Below, in pieces: positions 17,965 through 29,431 of a stretch of 64,000 nt of DNA. A program made the translations under genes and the position numbers. Below the pieces are notes generated by a model, which worked only from the letters and a program-made list of their open reading frames with translations, had not been told where the DNA came from and made no database searches. The DNA is from Mycobacterium sp. KBS0706 (GTDB lineage: Bacteria > Pseudomonadota > Alphaproteobacteria > DSM-16000 > Inquilinaceae), in NCBI RefSeq assembly GCF_005938675.2, contig NZ_VCCH02000009.1, positions 62,001 to 126,000 of the forward strand, read 5' to 3'. Position 1 is the stretch's first letter. Every line of letters starts with the position of its first letter.

Positions 17965-18321
17965 TCAGACGCCGAGCAGCTCGACGTCGAAGATCAGGGT
18001 CGCGTTCGGCGGAATCACGCCGCCGGCGCCGCGGGCGCCGTAGCCCAGCGCGGCCGGGATCACCAAGCGGCGCTTGCCGCCGATCTTCATGCCCTGCACG
18101 CCTTCGTCCCAGCCGCGGATCACCCGGCCGCCGCCGAGCGGGAAGCGGAACGGCTCGTTGCGGTCCTTGCTGGAATCGAACTTCTTGCCGGCGCTGCCGT
18201 CGGCGTTCTGCAGCCAGCCGGTGTAGTGCACGGTCACGGTGACGCCGGCCTTCGCCTCGGCGCCGGTGCCGACCTCGGTATCCTCGTATTCCAGCCCGGA
18301 GGCGGTGACGGTGCGGGACAT
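17965..18321 (-). CDS. FKBP-type peptidyl-prolyl cis-trans isomerase
   Basis: A 118-residue single-domain FKBP that speeds prolyl isomerisation during protein folding. Family residues are clear: VTVHYTGWLQ, KKFDSSKDRNEPFRFPLG, VIRGWDEGVQGMKIGGKRRLVIP, LGYGARGAGGVIPPNATLIFDVELL. There is no signal peptide, so it is cytoplasmic. It lies 30 bases downstream of the inositol-phosphatase-like gene and likely ends the hfq-hflX operon. Confidence 0.95.
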   Translation of the reverse strand: MSRTVTASGLEYEDTEVGTGAEAKAGVTVTVHYTGWLQNADGSAGKKFDSSKDRNEPFRFPLGGGRVIRGWDEGVQGMKIGGKRRLVIPAALGYGARGAGGVIPPNATLIFDVELLGV

Positions 18322-18351
18322 GATGCTTCCTTCTCGGGTTGGTATCGGGGT

Positions 18352-19170
18352 TCAGGCCGCGGCCGCGATTTCGCCCATGGCGGCGCGCGCGGCGCGCCAG
18401 CTGGCCTCGTCCGGCGCCACCAGGATCGGGCCCTGGCGCAGCGTCGGGCGGTAGCGGGTGCCGTCGAGCACCGCGGCCCAGCCGCCCGCCTCGGCATGCA
18501 GCAGGGTGCCGGCGGCGTGGTCCCAGGGGAACAGCTTGCGGTAGGCCAGGATGTCGATCCGGCCCTCGACGGCGTCGATGTAGTCTGCACCGGCGCAGTT
18601 GACATGGATGTGCGAGGCGACGGCGTCGCGCAGCCGCAGCACCGCCTCGGCATAGCCGGGCGGCCGCTTGGCCAGGTTGAAGCCGCCGCGCAGCATCGCC
18701 AGCGGCCCCGGCACGGGCAGCGTCAGGCGCCGCCCGTCGATGAACGCGCCCTCGCCGCGGATCGCCCAGGCGGTGCGGTCCTGCACCGGCAGGTGGATCC
18801 AGCCCATCAGCGTCTCGCCCCGCTGCACCAGGGCGACGATGGTGCCGAAGCGCGGCCGGCCGGCGACGAAATTGGCGGTGCCGTCCACCGGGTCGACGAT
18901 CCAGACCGGGTCGCCGCCGTCCAGCAGGTCGAGCACGGCCGGGTCCTTGGCATAAGCCTCCTCGCCGACGACCAGGGAGCCGGGCAGGAGGTCGGGCAGC
19001 CGAGCCGCCAGGCGGATCTCGCTCTCCTGGTCGGCGATGGTGACGAGGTCGCCGGGCGCCTTCTCCATCACCGCCCCCTCCTCCAGCCGGCCGAAACGCG
19101 GCAGGATCAGCTCCTGCGCCGTCTCCGCGATCAGGGCGGCGACCGTGTCGATCTCGGGCAGGCGCGGCAT
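18352..19170 (-). CDS. Inositol monophosphatase-family phosphatase
   Basis: A 272-residue Mg-dependent phosphatase. Metal-binding motifs: GEEAYA (first Glu), WIVDPVDGTANFVAGRP (DPVDGTxNF signature), and the C-terminal WDHAAGTLLHAEAGG. Members dephosphorylate inositol phosphate, histidinol phosphate or 3'-phosphoadenosine phosphate; residues alone do not tell which. The start is ATG 19170 (MPRLPEID); a longer frame to 19302 overlaps hflX and is not used. The gap to the hflX stop is 10 bases. Confidence 0.9.
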   Translation of the reverse strand: MPRLPEIDTVAALIAETAQELILPRFGRLEEGAVMEKAPGDLVTIADQESEIRLAARLPDLLPGSLVVGEEAYAKDPAVLDLLDGGDPVWIVDPVDGTANFVAGRPRFGTIVALVQRGETLMGWIHLPVQDRTAWAIRGEGAFIDGRRLTLPVPGPLAMLRGGFNLAKRPPGYAEAVLRLRDAVASHIHVNCAGADYIDAVEGRIDILAYRKLFPWDHAAGTLLHAEAGGWAAVLDGTRYRPTLRQGPILVAPDEASWRAARAAMGEIAAAA

Positions 19171-19180
19171 CGGAGGACTC

Positions 19181-20512
19181 TCAGTGACGGGGGGCGGTGC
19201 CGAGCTGGCGATGCAGCCGCGCGGCGTCGTTCGGGTGCAGGCGGACGCGGATGAAGAGATGGGCGCCGTCGTCGCGCGCCTCCAGCACCTCGCCATGCTC
19301 ATGCAGCCAGGCCAAAGTGCGGCCGTCGGCGATGTCGAGCTTGACCGTCATGGTCTCGCGGTCGGCGTTGATGCGGCGGGCGATCAACTCCATCAGCCCG
19401 TCGCAGCCCTCGCCGGTCAGGGCCGAGATCACCGCCGCGTCATGGCCGCGCCGTCGCACCGAGGTCGACAGGGTCTCGCGCTCGGCCTCCGGCAGCAGGT
19501 CGGCCTTGTTCAGCACCTCGATCACGCGGCCATCGGAATCGATGTCGATGTCCAGGTCGCGCAGCACACCCTCGACATCCTCGCGCTGAGCCTCGGTATC
19601 GGGATGGGCGATGTCGCGGACATGCAGGATCAGGTCGGCGGCCTGCACCTCCTCCAGCGTCGCCCGGAAGGCGGCGACCAGATGGGTCGGCAGGTCCGAG
19701 ATGAAGCCGACCGTGTCGGACAGGATGATCCGCCGCCCCTGCCCCGCCTCGATCGCCCGCATGGTCGGGTCCAGCGTGGCGAACAGCATGTCCTTGGCCA
19801 GCACCGTGGCCCGGGTCAGGCGGTTGAACAGCGTCGACTTGCCGGCATTGGTGTAGCCGACCAGCGCCACCACCGGGTACGGCACCCGGGCCCGCGCGTC
19901 GCGGTGCAGCGACCGGGTGCGGCGGACGTCGTCCAGCTGGCGCTTGATCTGGATGATGCGGTCGTCGATCTGGCGGCGGTCCAGCTCGATCTGGGTTTCG
20001 CCGGGGCCGCCGAGGAAGCCGGCGCCGCCGCGCTGCCGCTCCAGATGGGTCCAGGACCGCACCAGGCGGGAGCGCTGGTAGCTGAGATGCGCCAGTTCGA
20101 CCTGCAGCTGGCCTTCGCGGGTGCGGGCGCGCTCGCCGAAGATCTCGAGGATCAGACCGGTGCGGTCGATCACCTTGGTCTTCCAGCGGCGCTCGAGGTT
20201 GCGCTGCTGCACCGGGCTGAGCGTGGCGTCGACCACCACCAGCCCGGCCTCGGTGGCGGCGACCACCGAGGACAGCTCCTCCAGCGCGCCCTCGCCGATC
20301 AGGGTCGAGGGCTGCGGCCGCGACACCCGGACGCAGCGGGACTCGGCGATGTCGAGGGAGATGGCGCGCGACAGCCCGACCGCCTCCTCCAGCGAGGCTT
20401 CGGCGGTCCGGCCGCTGTCATTGCGAGCACCCGGAAGGACCGGGTGGATGACGATGGCGCGTCCCGAGGACGCGCCATCCGCACCGGGATTTGGCCCTGA
20501 AGTCTGGCCCAA
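19181..20512 (-). CDS. hflX: Ribosome-associated GTPase HflX
   Basis: A 443-residue GTPase that binds the 50S subunit and splits stalled or stressed ribosomes. It has an N-terminal glycine-rich region (GAGFLGGPGETQIELDRR) and coiled helix, then the G domain: G1 GYTNAGKST, G3 DTVGFI, G4 NKAD (VLNKADLL). Start ATG 20512 is five bases after the hfq stop, the usual hfq-hflX operon. The first 45 residues are unusually Gly/Ser/Ala-rich. Confidence 0.96.
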   Translation of the reverse strand: MGQTSGPNPGADGASSGRAIVIHPVLPGARNDSGRTAEASLEEAVGLSRAISLDIAESRCVRVSRPQPSTLIGEGALEELSSVVAATEAGLVVVDATLSPVQQRNLERRWKTKVIDRTGLILEIFGERARTREGQLQVELAHLSYQRSRLVRSWTHLERQRGGAGFLGGPGETQIELDRRQIDDRIIQIKRQLDDVRRTRSLHRDARARVPYPVVALVGYTNAGKSTLFNRLTRATVLAKDMLFATLDPTMRAIEAGQGRRIILSDTVGFISDLPTHLVAAFRATLEEVQAADLILHVRDIAHPDTEAQREDVEGVLRDLDIDIDSDGRVIEVLNKADLLPEAERETLSTSVRRRGHDAAVISALTGEGCDGLMELIARRINADRETMTVKLDIADGRTLAWLHEHGEVLEARDDGAHLFIRVRLHPNDAARLHRQLGTAPRH

Positions 20513-20517
20513 AGGGA

Positions 20518-20760
20518 TCAGGCCTCTTCCTTCTGCGGCTCAAACAGCTGGATCGGATGCGCCGGCATCACCGTCGAGATCGCATGCTTGTACACCAGCT
20601 GCGAATGGGCATCGCGGCGGAGCAGGACCGAGAAGTTGTCAAACCAAGTGATGATACCCTGCAGCTTCACCCCGTTGACGAGGAAGATGGTCACCGGGAT
20701 CTTGTTCTTCCGGACGTTGTTGAGGAACACGTCCTGAACGTTCTGTGCCTTTTCCGACAT
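20518..20760 (-). CDS. hfq: RNA chaperone Hfq
   Basis: An 80-residue Sm-like hexamer-forming protein that pairs small RNAs with mRNAs; in alphaproteobacteria it also affects nitrogen regulation. Sm1 is [22 protein letters not shown], with the [10 protein letters not shown] and [10 protein letters not shown] (Sm2) motifs; the C-terminus is short. ATG 20760 has AGGA upstream. The 118-base gap to the upstream aminotransferase gene holds GCCACA/TGTGGC and GCCCC/GGGGC inverted repeats, which may be a terminator/promoter region giving hfq its own transcript. Confidence 0.98.
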   Translation of the reverse strand: MSEKAQNVQDVFLNNVRKNKIPVTIFLVNGVKLQGIITWFDNFSVLLRRDAHSQLVYKHAISTVMPAHPIQLFEPQKEEA

Positions 20761-20878
20761 TAGTTGGATCCTGCTGCTTGATTTTATTGGAGCCCCGAGG
20801 GGCCCGAGCCACACGATGTGGCACCGTCCGACAATATGGGAAGCGCCGGCCCGGAGAAAAGGGAGCAATGGTGCATGG

Positions 20879-21733
20879 TCACGTTGCGCCGGCGCCCGAC
20901 GCGTATCCGACATAGGCCTCCAGCAGCCGGCGGCCCAGCGGGCCGGGCGTGCCGTCACCGACCATGCGGTCGTCGATCTTCAGCACCGGCGTGACGAAGC
21001 TGGTGGCGCTGCTGACGAAGGCTTCGCGGGCCGCGAAGGCCTCCTCCAGGCTGAACGGCCGCTCCTCGAAGCTCAAACCTTCCGCCGCCGCGATCCTGAG
21101 GATCGACTGGCGGGTGATGCCGTTGAGGATGGCGTGGCTGGCCGGGCGGGTGACCAGCGCGCCGCCGGCGGTCAGGATCCAGGCGTTGGACGAGGTGCCT
21201 TCGGTGACGAAGCCATCCTCGTCCACCTGCCAGGCCTCGAAGGCGCCGCGCTCCGCCGCCTCCTGCTTGCCCAACACCTGGGCCAGGAGGCCGACGGTCT
21301 TGAGGTCACGGCGCTGCCAGCGGATGTCGGGGATGGTGATGACGCGGACGCCGGTGCGGCCATGCGGCGCCAACGCCGCCCGCCGTGTGGTCATCACCAG
21401 GGTCGGCCGGGCCGCGGCGGGGAAGCGGAAGTCGCGCGGCGCGACACCACGGGTGATCTGGATGTAGATCAGGCCATCGCGCACGCCGTTGCGCTCCAGC
21501 AGGCGCCGCATGATCTGCCGCAGCACCCGCCGCTCGCAAGGCCAGGCGATGCGCAGCTCGCTCAAGCAGCGGTCGAGCCGGTCGAGATGGCCTTCCTCAT
21601 CGATCAGGAGCCCCCGGCGGATGCACACCACCTCATAGACGCCGTCGGCGAACTGGAAGCCGCGGTCCTCGATATGCACCGCCGCCCGGGCATGCGGCAC
21701 ATAACGCCCGTTGACATAGGCGTCACGCGCCAT
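20879..21733 (-). CDS. dat: D-amino acid transaminase (class IV aminotransferase)
   Basis: A 284-residue PLP enzyme of the branched-chain/D-amino acid transaminase fold. The predicted Schiff-base Lys is residue 145 in [12 protein letters not shown], the same number as in the well-studied Bacillus D-amino acid transaminase. [14 protein letters not shown] near the N-terminus and [10 protein letters not shown] (phosphate site) fit D-transaminases. It converts D-alanine and 2-oxoglutarate to pyruvate and D-glutamate. Placement between ntrX and hfq is common in alphaproteobacteria. The stop of ntrX (21754) lies 20 bases upstream of this start. Confidence 0.9.
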   Translation of the reverse strand: MARDAYVNGRYVPHARAAVHIEDRGFQFADGVYEVVCIRRGLLIDEEGHLDRLDRCLSELRIAWPCERRVLRQIMRRLLERNGVRDGLIYIQITRGVAPRDFRFPAAARPTLVMTTRRAALAPHGRTGVRVITIPDIRWQRRDLKTVGLLAQVLGKQEAAERGAFEAWQVDEDGFVTEGTSSNAWILTAGGALVTRPASHAILNGITRQSILRIAAAEGLSFEERPFSLEEAFAAREAFVSSATSFVTPVLKIDDRMVGDGTPGPLGRRLLEAYVGYASGAGAT

Positions 21734-21753
21734 CGGCTAGTCTCTCCCCGCCT

Positions 21754-23157
21754 TCAGTCGACCAGCTTGCGGTCGCCGGCGCCGTGCACGCCCAGGCTCT
21801 TCATCTTGCGATGCAGGGCCGAGCGCTCCATGCCGATGAACTCGGCGGTGCGGCTGATGTTGCCGCCGAAGCGGGTGACCTGGGCGATCAGGTACTCGCG
21901 CTCGAACAGCTCGCGCGCGTCGCGCAGCGGCAGCCCCATGATCTCGCTGCCGCGGTCGCCGCGCAGCACCGCCGGGGCGATGGCGCCGATCTCCGGCGGC
22001 AGCATGTCGGCATGGATCGGCATGGAGTTGTCGCCCGCTGCCATGATCAGCAGCCATTCGATGACGTTGCGCAGCTGCCGGACATTGCCCGGCCAGCTAT
22101 AGGCCTGCAGCGCCGCCATCGCATCCTCGCCGACCTGCCGCGGCATCAGCCCCTGGCCGTCGGCGGCGCGCTGCATGAAATGGCGGGCCAGGAGCGGGAT
22201 GTCCTCGCGCCGGCTGGCCAGCGGCGGCACCGCGATCGGCACGACGTTGAGCCGGTAGTACAGGTCCTCGCGGAACCGGCCCTCGCCGATCTCGCTCGGC
22301 AGGTCCTTGTTCGAGGAGGCGATCACCCGGACGTCGACCTCGACCTTGGTGGCACCGCCGACCCGGACGAAGGTCTGCTCCTGCAGCACCCGCACGATCT
22401 TGCCCTGGGTGGCCAGCGGCATGTCCGCCACCTCGTCCAGCAGCAGCGTGCCGCCATGCGCCTGCTCGAAGGTGCCGATCTTGCGCGTGGTGATGGCGCC
22501 GTCGACCAGGACCTCGACGCCGAACAGCTCTTCCTCCAGCCGGTCCGGATGCATCGCCGCGCAGTTCAGCGCGATGAACGGTCCCTCCGCGCGCTTGGAC
22601 AGGGCATGCAGCTGGCGGGCCACCACCTCCTTGCCGACGCCGGCGGGGCCGGTGATCAGCACCCGGCTGCCGGTCGGCGCCACGCGCTCGATCTGCTGGG
22701 TCAGCTGGGCGATCATCGGCGACTGGCCGACCAGCTCGACCTCGGTGCCGGCGCGGAGCCGCAGCTCGGCATTCTCGCGCCTTAGGCGCGCCGCCTCGAT
22801 GGCGCGCTCGACCATCAGCAGCAGACGGTCCGACTTGAACGGCTTCTCGATGAAATCGTAGGCGCCGTGCTTGATCGCCGTGACCGCGGTCTCGATGTTG
22901 CCGTGGCCGCTGATCATCAGCACCGGCACGCCCGGGTGGTCGCGCCGGATGATGTCGAGCAGCTCGAGCCCGTCGATCGGGCTGCCCTGCAGCCACACGT
23001 CGAGGACCACCAGGCTGGGCTGGCGTGCGGCGAGCTCGTGCTGCGCCTGCGTCGTGTCGCCCGCTTCCCGCGTCGTATAGCCTTCGTCGTCGAGGATGCC
23101 CGAGATGAGCATCCGGATATCCGCCTCGTCGTCGACGACGAGAATGTCATGCGCCAT
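21754..23157 (-). CDS. ntrX: Nitrogen response regulator NtrX
   Basis: A 467-residue NtrC-class response regulator paired with NtrY. Receiver domain at residues 1-125 (DDEADIRM acidic pocket, VVLDVWLQG phosphoacceptor Asp, conserved Lys in FIEKPFK), AAA+ domain at about 145-370 (Walker A TGPAGVGKE, Walker B LLLDEVADMP), and a C-terminal helix-turn-helix (FGGNISRTAEFIGMERSALHRKM). The loop that should read GAFTGA reads VLVDGAITTRKIG, so the sigma-54 contact motif is absent, as known for many alphaproteobacterial NtrX proteins; it probably acts as a sigma-70-dependent regulator. Its start overlaps the end of ntrY by 11 bases. Confidence 0.96.
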   Translation of the reverse strand: MAHDILVVDDEADIRMLISGILDDEGYTTREAGDTTQAQHELAARQPSLVVLDVWLQGSPIDGLELLDIIRRDHPGVPVLMISGHGNIETAVTAIKHGAYDFIEKPFKSDRLLLMVERAIEAARLRRENAELRLRAGTEVELVGQSPMIAQLTQQIERVAPTGSRVLITGPAGVGKEVVARQLHALSKRAEGPFIALNCAAMHPDRLEEELFGVEVLVDGAITTRKIGTFEQAHGGTLLLDEVADMPLATQGKIVRVLQEQTFVRVGGATKVEVDVRVIASSNKDLPSEIGEGRFREDLYYRLNVVPIAVPPLASRREDIPLLARHFMQRAADGQGLMPRQVGEDAMAALQAYSWPGNVRQLRNVIEWLLIMAAGDNSMPIHADMLPPEIGAIAPAVLRGDRGSEIMGLPLRDARELFEREYLIAQVTRFGGNISRTAEFIGMERSALHRKMKSLGVHGAGDRKLVD

Positions 23158-25474
23158 GGCCCACCGCGTCCTTGGAGCCCGCAGCCGTCACTTGATCGGT
23201 CGATGCACCCGGCTCGTCGCCGGTTGGAACGGCCGGCACGCCCGCCTGTTCCAACGGAAAGACGAGGCTCACCCGGGCCCCACCGCCCGGGCGGTCCTCG
23301 AGGACCAGCCGGCCGCCGTGATCCTCCATGATTTTCTTGACGATGGCGAGCCCCAATCCGGTGCCCTTCGTGCGGGTGGTGACATAGGGTTCGGTCAGCC
23401 GGTCGCGGTCGACGGTCGGCAGGCCCTTGCCGTTGTCCTCGACCGTGATCCAGGCCTCGCCGTCGGCATAGTCGAGGACCATCCGCACCTGCCCCTTCGG
23501 CAGGTCGCGGCCCTCGGCGATGCGGCCGTCGATCGCGTCCGCGGCATTCTGCAGCAGATTGGTGACGGCCTGGGACAGCTGCCGGGAATCGCACGGCACC
23601 GTGGGGCGGCTGTCGGGCTGGCTGAACGAGAAGGCGACCTTCGGATGGGCGTTACGCTGCAGGAACATCGCCTGCTGACAGGTCTCCGACAGGTCGATCG
23701 CCTTCATCACCGGCGTCGGCATGCGGGCGAAGGCCGAGAATTCATCGACCATCCGGCCGATGTCGCCGACCTGGCGGACGATCGTCTCCGTACACGTGAT
23801 GAAAGTCTGCGGATCGTCCGAGATCTGCTTGAGGTATTTGCGCTTCAGCCGCTCCGCCGAGAGCTGGATCGGGGTCAGCGGGTTCTTGATCTCATGCGCG
23901 ATGCGGCGGGCCACGTCAGCCCAGGCCGCCTTGCGCTGGGCCGACAGCAGCTCGGTGACGTCGTCGAAGGTGACGACGAAGCCCTGGATCTCGCCATCCA
24001 GCCGTTCCGCGGCGATGCGGGCCAACAGCGTGCGCATCTCGCCATGGCGGCGGATCTTCACCTGGCCCTCGACCACCCGGCCCTGGCGGCTGCGGGCGTT
24101 CTCGATCAGGTCGGCCATTTCGGGCACCGCCGCCTCCAGCGGATGGCCGACCAGCTCGTCGACCGAGCGGCCGAGCAGGTCGGTGGCGGAGCGGTTGGGC
24201 AGATGGACCCGGCCGTCGTGGTCGAGGCCGAGCACGCCGGCCGAGACGCCGGACAGCACGGTCTCGGTGAACTGCCGGCGCTGGTCGAGCTGGCGGTTGG
24301 CCTCGATCAGCTCGCGGCGCTGGCTTTCCAGCTGGTTGGTCATGCGGTTGAAGGACCGCGCCAGGCTGCCGAGCTCGTCAGTGCTGTCGCTGCCCTGGAC
24401 CCGGATCGACAGGTCGCCGGCCCGCACCCGCTCCGACGCCATGATCAGCTCGCGCAGCGGCCGCACCAGCGTGTCGGCGAAGACCAGGCCGATCCAGACC
24501 GCGGCCATCAGCAGCAGCACCGCGACGGTGACGTAGATCGCGGTGAAGATCAGCTGCAGCTGCGACCGCCGCCCCTCCAGCGCCCGATAGTCGGCAACCG
24601 CGCCCTTGGTCTGCTCGACATAGGCCAGCGCTTCCGGATCGACCTGCTTGCCGATCAGCAGGAAGGCCTCGAAGGGGAAGCCGTTCAGCCGCACCAGCGC
24701 CCGCACCCGGTCGCTCTCGCTGTCGACGATCAGCTCGACCGGACCGAATCCGGCGTCGCCGGCTGTCGCCCGCTCGAAATGCTCCTGGCCGACCATCTCC
24801 AGCTTCAGGCCCTTGGCGAAGGCCGATTCCGCGATGACCTGGCCCTTGCGGTCGATGATCCGGATGTCCGGGATGCCGTAGGTCGAGGTCATGCTGCTGA
24901 GGATGCCGACCAGGGCGGAGCGGTTGCCGGAGATGAATTCCGGGTACTGGGCGTAGGCCCGCTCGACCGTGTAGGCGATGCTCTGCGCCGCGTAGCGGAT
25001 GCTCTTCTGATTCTCCTCCAGATAGACCTGCGCCACCGAGAGCGATTCGTTGATCGCGGTCGAGACCCGTTCGGAAAACCAGGTCTGCACGCCGATGTTG
25101 AAGATCACGGCGGAGAAGATCGCGACCAGGATGGCGGGCGCCACCGCCACCACCGCGAACAGCGCCACCAGCCGGACATGCAGCCGCGATCCGGCCGAGC
25201 CGCGGCGCCGTGCCGCCCAGATCCCCACCAGCCGCCGCGCCACGATGGCGCCGAGCATCAGGAGGATGGTCAGGTCGAGCACCAGCAGCAGCGACACCCG
25301 GTCGGCGTCCTTGCCGAACAGCGAGTTGGTGCTGAGCGCGGTGTATGTGGCGATGCCGGACGCGACGGCGGCGAAGATCAGCACCACCGCCAGCTTGTTC
25401 TCCAGCCCGACCCGGGCCGCCCATTGGTAAAGCTGCCGCCAGAGGGTGGACGGGCTCGCGGCGTTGGTGGTCAT
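23147..25474 (-). CDS. ntrY: Sensor histidine kinase NtrY
   Basis: A 775-residue membrane sensor. Two or three hydrophobic segments sit at the N-terminus (LAVVLIFAAVASGIATYT, LLLVLDLTILLMLGAIVA, LVALFAVVAVAPAILVAIFSAVIF), then a periplasmic region, a further segment (FTAIYVTVAVLLLMAAVWIGLVF), HAMP, a PAS domain, and the kinase core with H-box [15 protein letters not shown] and ATP-binding boxes NLLQNAADAI, DNGKGLP and GTGLGLAIV. It phosphorylates NtrX, linked to nitrogen and redox status. It lies 33 bases after ntrC and overlaps ntrX. Confidence 0.96.
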   Translation of the reverse strand: MTTNAASPSTLWRQLYQWAARVGLENKLAVVLIFAAVASGIATYTALSTNSLFGKDADRVSLLLVLDLTILLMLGAIVARRLVGIWAARRRGSAGSRLHVRLVALFAVVAVAPAILVAIFSAVIFNIGVQTWFSERVSTAINESLSVAQVYLEENQKSIRYAAQSIAYTVERAYAQYPEFISGNRSALVGILSSMTSTYGIPDIRIIDRKGQVIAESAFAKGLKLEMVGQEHFERATAGDAGFGPVELIVDSESDRVRALVRLNGFPFEAFLLIGKQVDPEALAYVEQTKGAVADYRALEGRRSQLQLIFTAIYVTVAVLLLMAAVWIGLVFADTLVRPLRELIMASERVRAGDLSIRVQGSDSTDELGSLARSFNRMTNQLESQRRELIEANRQLDQRRQFTETVLSGVSAGVLGLDHDGRVHLPNRSATDLLGRSVDELVGHPLEAAVPEMADLIENARSRQGRVVEGQVKIRRHGEMRTLLARIAAERLDGEIQGFVVTFDDVTELLSAQRKAAWADVARRIAHEIKNPLTPIQLSAERLKRKYLKQISDDPQTFITCTETIVRQVGDIGRMVDEFSAFARMPTPVMKAIDLSETCQQAMFLQRNAHPKVAFSFSQPDSRPTVPCDSRQLSQAVTNLLQNAADAIDGRIAEGRDLPKGQVRMVLDYADGEAWITVEDNGKGLPTVDRDRLTEPYVTTRTKGTGLGLAIVKKIMEDHGGRLVLEDRPGGGARVSLVFPLEQAGVPAVPTGDEPGASTDQVTAAGSKDAVGHGA

Positions 25475-25507
25475 GGACGCTGTTCTGCAGGCGGTACGAT
25501 CAAGCGT

Positions 25508-26958
<1,451 letters not shown>

Positions 26959-26962
<4 letters not shown>

Positions 26963-28101
26963 CGTTCGCTTCCGTTGTGTTCGCTGTCGCCGGTCGCCAC
27001 CGGTTCGGCGTGGATCGGCAGGGAAATCTTGAACACGGTGCGGCGCGGCTCGCTCTCGAAACCGATCAGCCCGCCATGGTCGCCGACGATCTTGGCCACC
27101 AGCGACAGGCCCAGGCCGGAGCCTTCCGCCTTGGTGGTGACGAAGGGGTCGAACAGATGGTCCTTCAGATCGTCCGGGATGCCCGGGCCGTTGTCCTGGA
27201 TCGCCACCATCAGCGGCAGGTTCAGGCGCTGGCTGGTGCCCTGCACCGCGATCGCCACGCCGCGCTGATAGGCGGTGGTCAGGACGATCTCGCCATCCTC
27301 GGCCACTGCCTCGACCGCGTTCTTGATCAGGTTCAGGAAGACCTGGACAAGCTGGTCAAAGTGCCCCGGCACCGGCGGCAGCGACGGGTCGTAGCGCTCG
27401 ACGAAGCGGACATGGCGGCCGAAGCCGGTCTGCGCCACCTGGCGCGCCCGCTCCAGCACCTCGTGGATGTTGACCGGTTCGCGGCCCAGCGGGCTGGGGT
27501 CGGAGAAGACGTCCATGCGGTCGACCAGCCGGACGATGCGGTCGGTCTCCTCGCAGATCAGCCGGGTCAGCGCCCGGTCGTCGTCGCCGACCGTCTGCTC
27601 CAGCAGCTGGGCGGCGCCGCGGATGCCGGAGAGCGGGTTCTTGATCTCATGCGCCAGCATCGCCGCCATCGCGGTCATCGACCGGGCGGCATGGCGGCGG
27701 TTCAGCTGGGTGTCGATCCGCCGCGCCACCGATTCCTCGAACAGGCTGAGCACGGCGAGGTCGGGCGGGTCGACCAGCGGCGCCACCGTCACCGACACGG
27801 TGCGCCGGCCGATCCGCGGGCTTTCCAGCAGCATGCCGTAATCGGCGACGCTGCGGTCCTGATGGATCGCCTGGTCGATCAGGGTGAAGAGCGGGCTGTC
27901 GCCTGGCACGAAGCCGGTCAGGTCCTGGCCCAGCAGGGCGGATTCGCTGGCGTCGAGCAATTGCTGCGCGGCCAGGTTGACGAAGCGGATCACCCGGTCG
28001 CGGCCGACCGCGAGTACCGCCACCGGCAGCGAGGCCAGAAGCGCGAAAGGATCCGGTTGCGGCTCGGCCGCGACGGCAGGGATCGGTTTCAGGTTGGGCA
28101 T
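26959..28101 (-). CDS. ntrB: Nitrogen sensor kinase NtrB
   Basis: A 380-residue soluble kinase that phosphorylates NtrC under nitrogen limitation and dephosphorylates it when bound by PII. PAS domain at residues about 20-120, H-box [22 protein letters not shown]-box [10 protein letters not shown], and G-boxes [10 protein letters not shown] and GSGLGLSLV. The start at ATG 28101 (MPNLKPIP) is chosen because homology begins there; the frame stays open far upstream but overlaps the divergent OmpA gene. No strong ribosome site is visible, so the start is less certain than the rest. Confidence 0.94.
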
Positions 28102-28359
28102 GGGCGGCGACAAGGGACTGACAGGTGCCAGATCAGCCCATCGCCTAAATTTTGTCCAATGAAAGTTTTGCCTAACCAATGAGCAGAAATGGCGTGACCC
28201 CCGATTTTGAGGGGGAAGAAGTTCCTCGCAAGCGGCGCTACATCGAAGCCGGCCGATGGTCGGGGCGGACATTGACACTTTCCCTGCCGGAAGAACGGCC
28301 GCGATTTGGAGCATGATGCCGCCAGGCCCGGTCCGGTGGCGATGACGGAGCAGAATCCT

Positions 28360-29355
28360 ATGAACTCGATGATCGGGACGATCGGTCGCATCGCCGTCCT
28401 GGCGTTCGCGCTGGCCGCCGCGGTGGCGGCGCCGGCGGCGGCCGCCGATGTCAAGGGGGCGAAGGACTATTCCGGGATCAAGCGCTTCGACGGCGCGTCG
28501 ATCGTGGCCTACAGCACCCAGACATTCACCCGCTACACCCTGCCGCTCGGCCCCGCCGACGAGGTCGACGCCGGCGACAAGCCGGTCTTCGCCGCCTCGA
28601 AGGAGGTCAGCGGCGCGCTGACCCGCCTCAGCTACACCATCCCGACCGGGATTTCCTCCGACGACGTGTTCGAGAACTACCAGAACGAGCTGGCGGCCAA
28701 AGGCTACCAGGTGCTGTTCAAAGCCGACGGCGACGCCATCGGCAAGCGCCAGGGCGACATCTTTGCCGGCATCGGCACCCAGCTGTTCGACTACAGCACG
28801 GAAGCGGCGCATTTCCTGACCGCCGAGCTGGCGAAGGACGGCGCCACGGTCGACATCGCCCTCTACGTCACCGAGTTCGAGGACGGCTACACCCCGGGCA
28901 TCGAGGTCGCGAAGGGCCAGGTCATCGTCCAGCTCGACGTCATCGAATCCGGCACGCTGCAGGACAAGATGGTGACGGTGTCGGCGGCGGAAATCGGCGA
29001 GGGCCTGACGGCGCAGGGCCACATCGCCCTCTACGGCATCTTTTTCGACTTCGCAAAGGCCGAGCTGAAGCCGGAATCCAAGCCGGCGCTGGACCAGGTG
29101 GCGCAGTTCCTGAAGGACGACCCGGCGATGAAGCTCCACGTCGTCGGCCATACCGACAATGTCGGTGGCCTGGACACGAACATGACGCTGTCGCGGGCCC
29201 GCGCCGCGGCGGTGGTGGCGGCGCTGGTCAAGCAGTACGGCATCTCCGCCGGCCGGCTGAACCCGGCAGGCGTCGGCCCGCTGGCACCGGTGGCGCCGAA
29301 CGACAGCGACGAGGACCGGGCCAGGAACCGCCGGGTCGAGCTGATCCCGCAGTAG
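28360..29355 (+). CDS. OmpA-family envelope protein with N-terminal unknown domain
   Basis: A 331-residue exported protein. ATG 28360 has GGAG nine bases upstream and opens a signal peptide ([29 protein letters not shown]). Residues about 35-205 form a beta-rich domain ([15 protein letters not shown]...) that resembles DUF4892-type domains from memory. The C-terminal OmpA domain binds peptidoglycan: [45 protein letters not shown] and RARNRRVEL. It is divergent from ntrB across a 258-base gap. Likely sits in the outer membrane or periplasm. Confidence 0.88.
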   Translation: MNSMIGTIGRIAVLAFALAAAVAAPAAAADVKGAKDYSGIKRFDGASIVAYSTQTFTRYTLPLGPADEVDAGDKPVFAASKEVSGALTRLSYTIPTGISSDDVFENYQNELAAKGYQVLFKADGDAIGKRQGDIFAGIGTQLFDYSTEAAHFLTAELAKDGATVDIALYVTEFEDGYTPGIEVAKGQVIVQLDVIESGTLQDKMVTVSAAEIGEGLTAQGHIALYGIFFDFAKAELKPESKPALDQVAQFLKDDPAMKLHVVGHTDNVGGLDTNMTLSRARAAAVVAALVKQYGISAGRLNPAGVGPLAPVAPNDSDEDRARNRRVELIPQ

Positions 29356-29380
29356 CGCCCGCCTTCCGCTTGTCTCATGC

Positions 29381-29408
29381 AAGGCGCCGCCCTATCGTGC
29401 GGCGCCTT
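29381..29408 (+). terminator. Hairpin after the OmpA-family gene
   Basis: Perfect 10-bp arms AAGGCGCCGC and GCGGCGCCTT around the loop CCTATCGT, followed by only a weak T stretch. It lies between the OmpA stop and the ispDF start (29432), so it may attenuate rather than fully end transcription. Confidence 0.6.
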
Positions 29409-29431
29409 TCGTCCAGGAGCCCGAGCGGATC

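Noticed and set aside
28271..28305. TTGACA upstream of the OmpA gene as a -35 box
   Set aside because: No plausible -10 box at 16-18 bases spacing.
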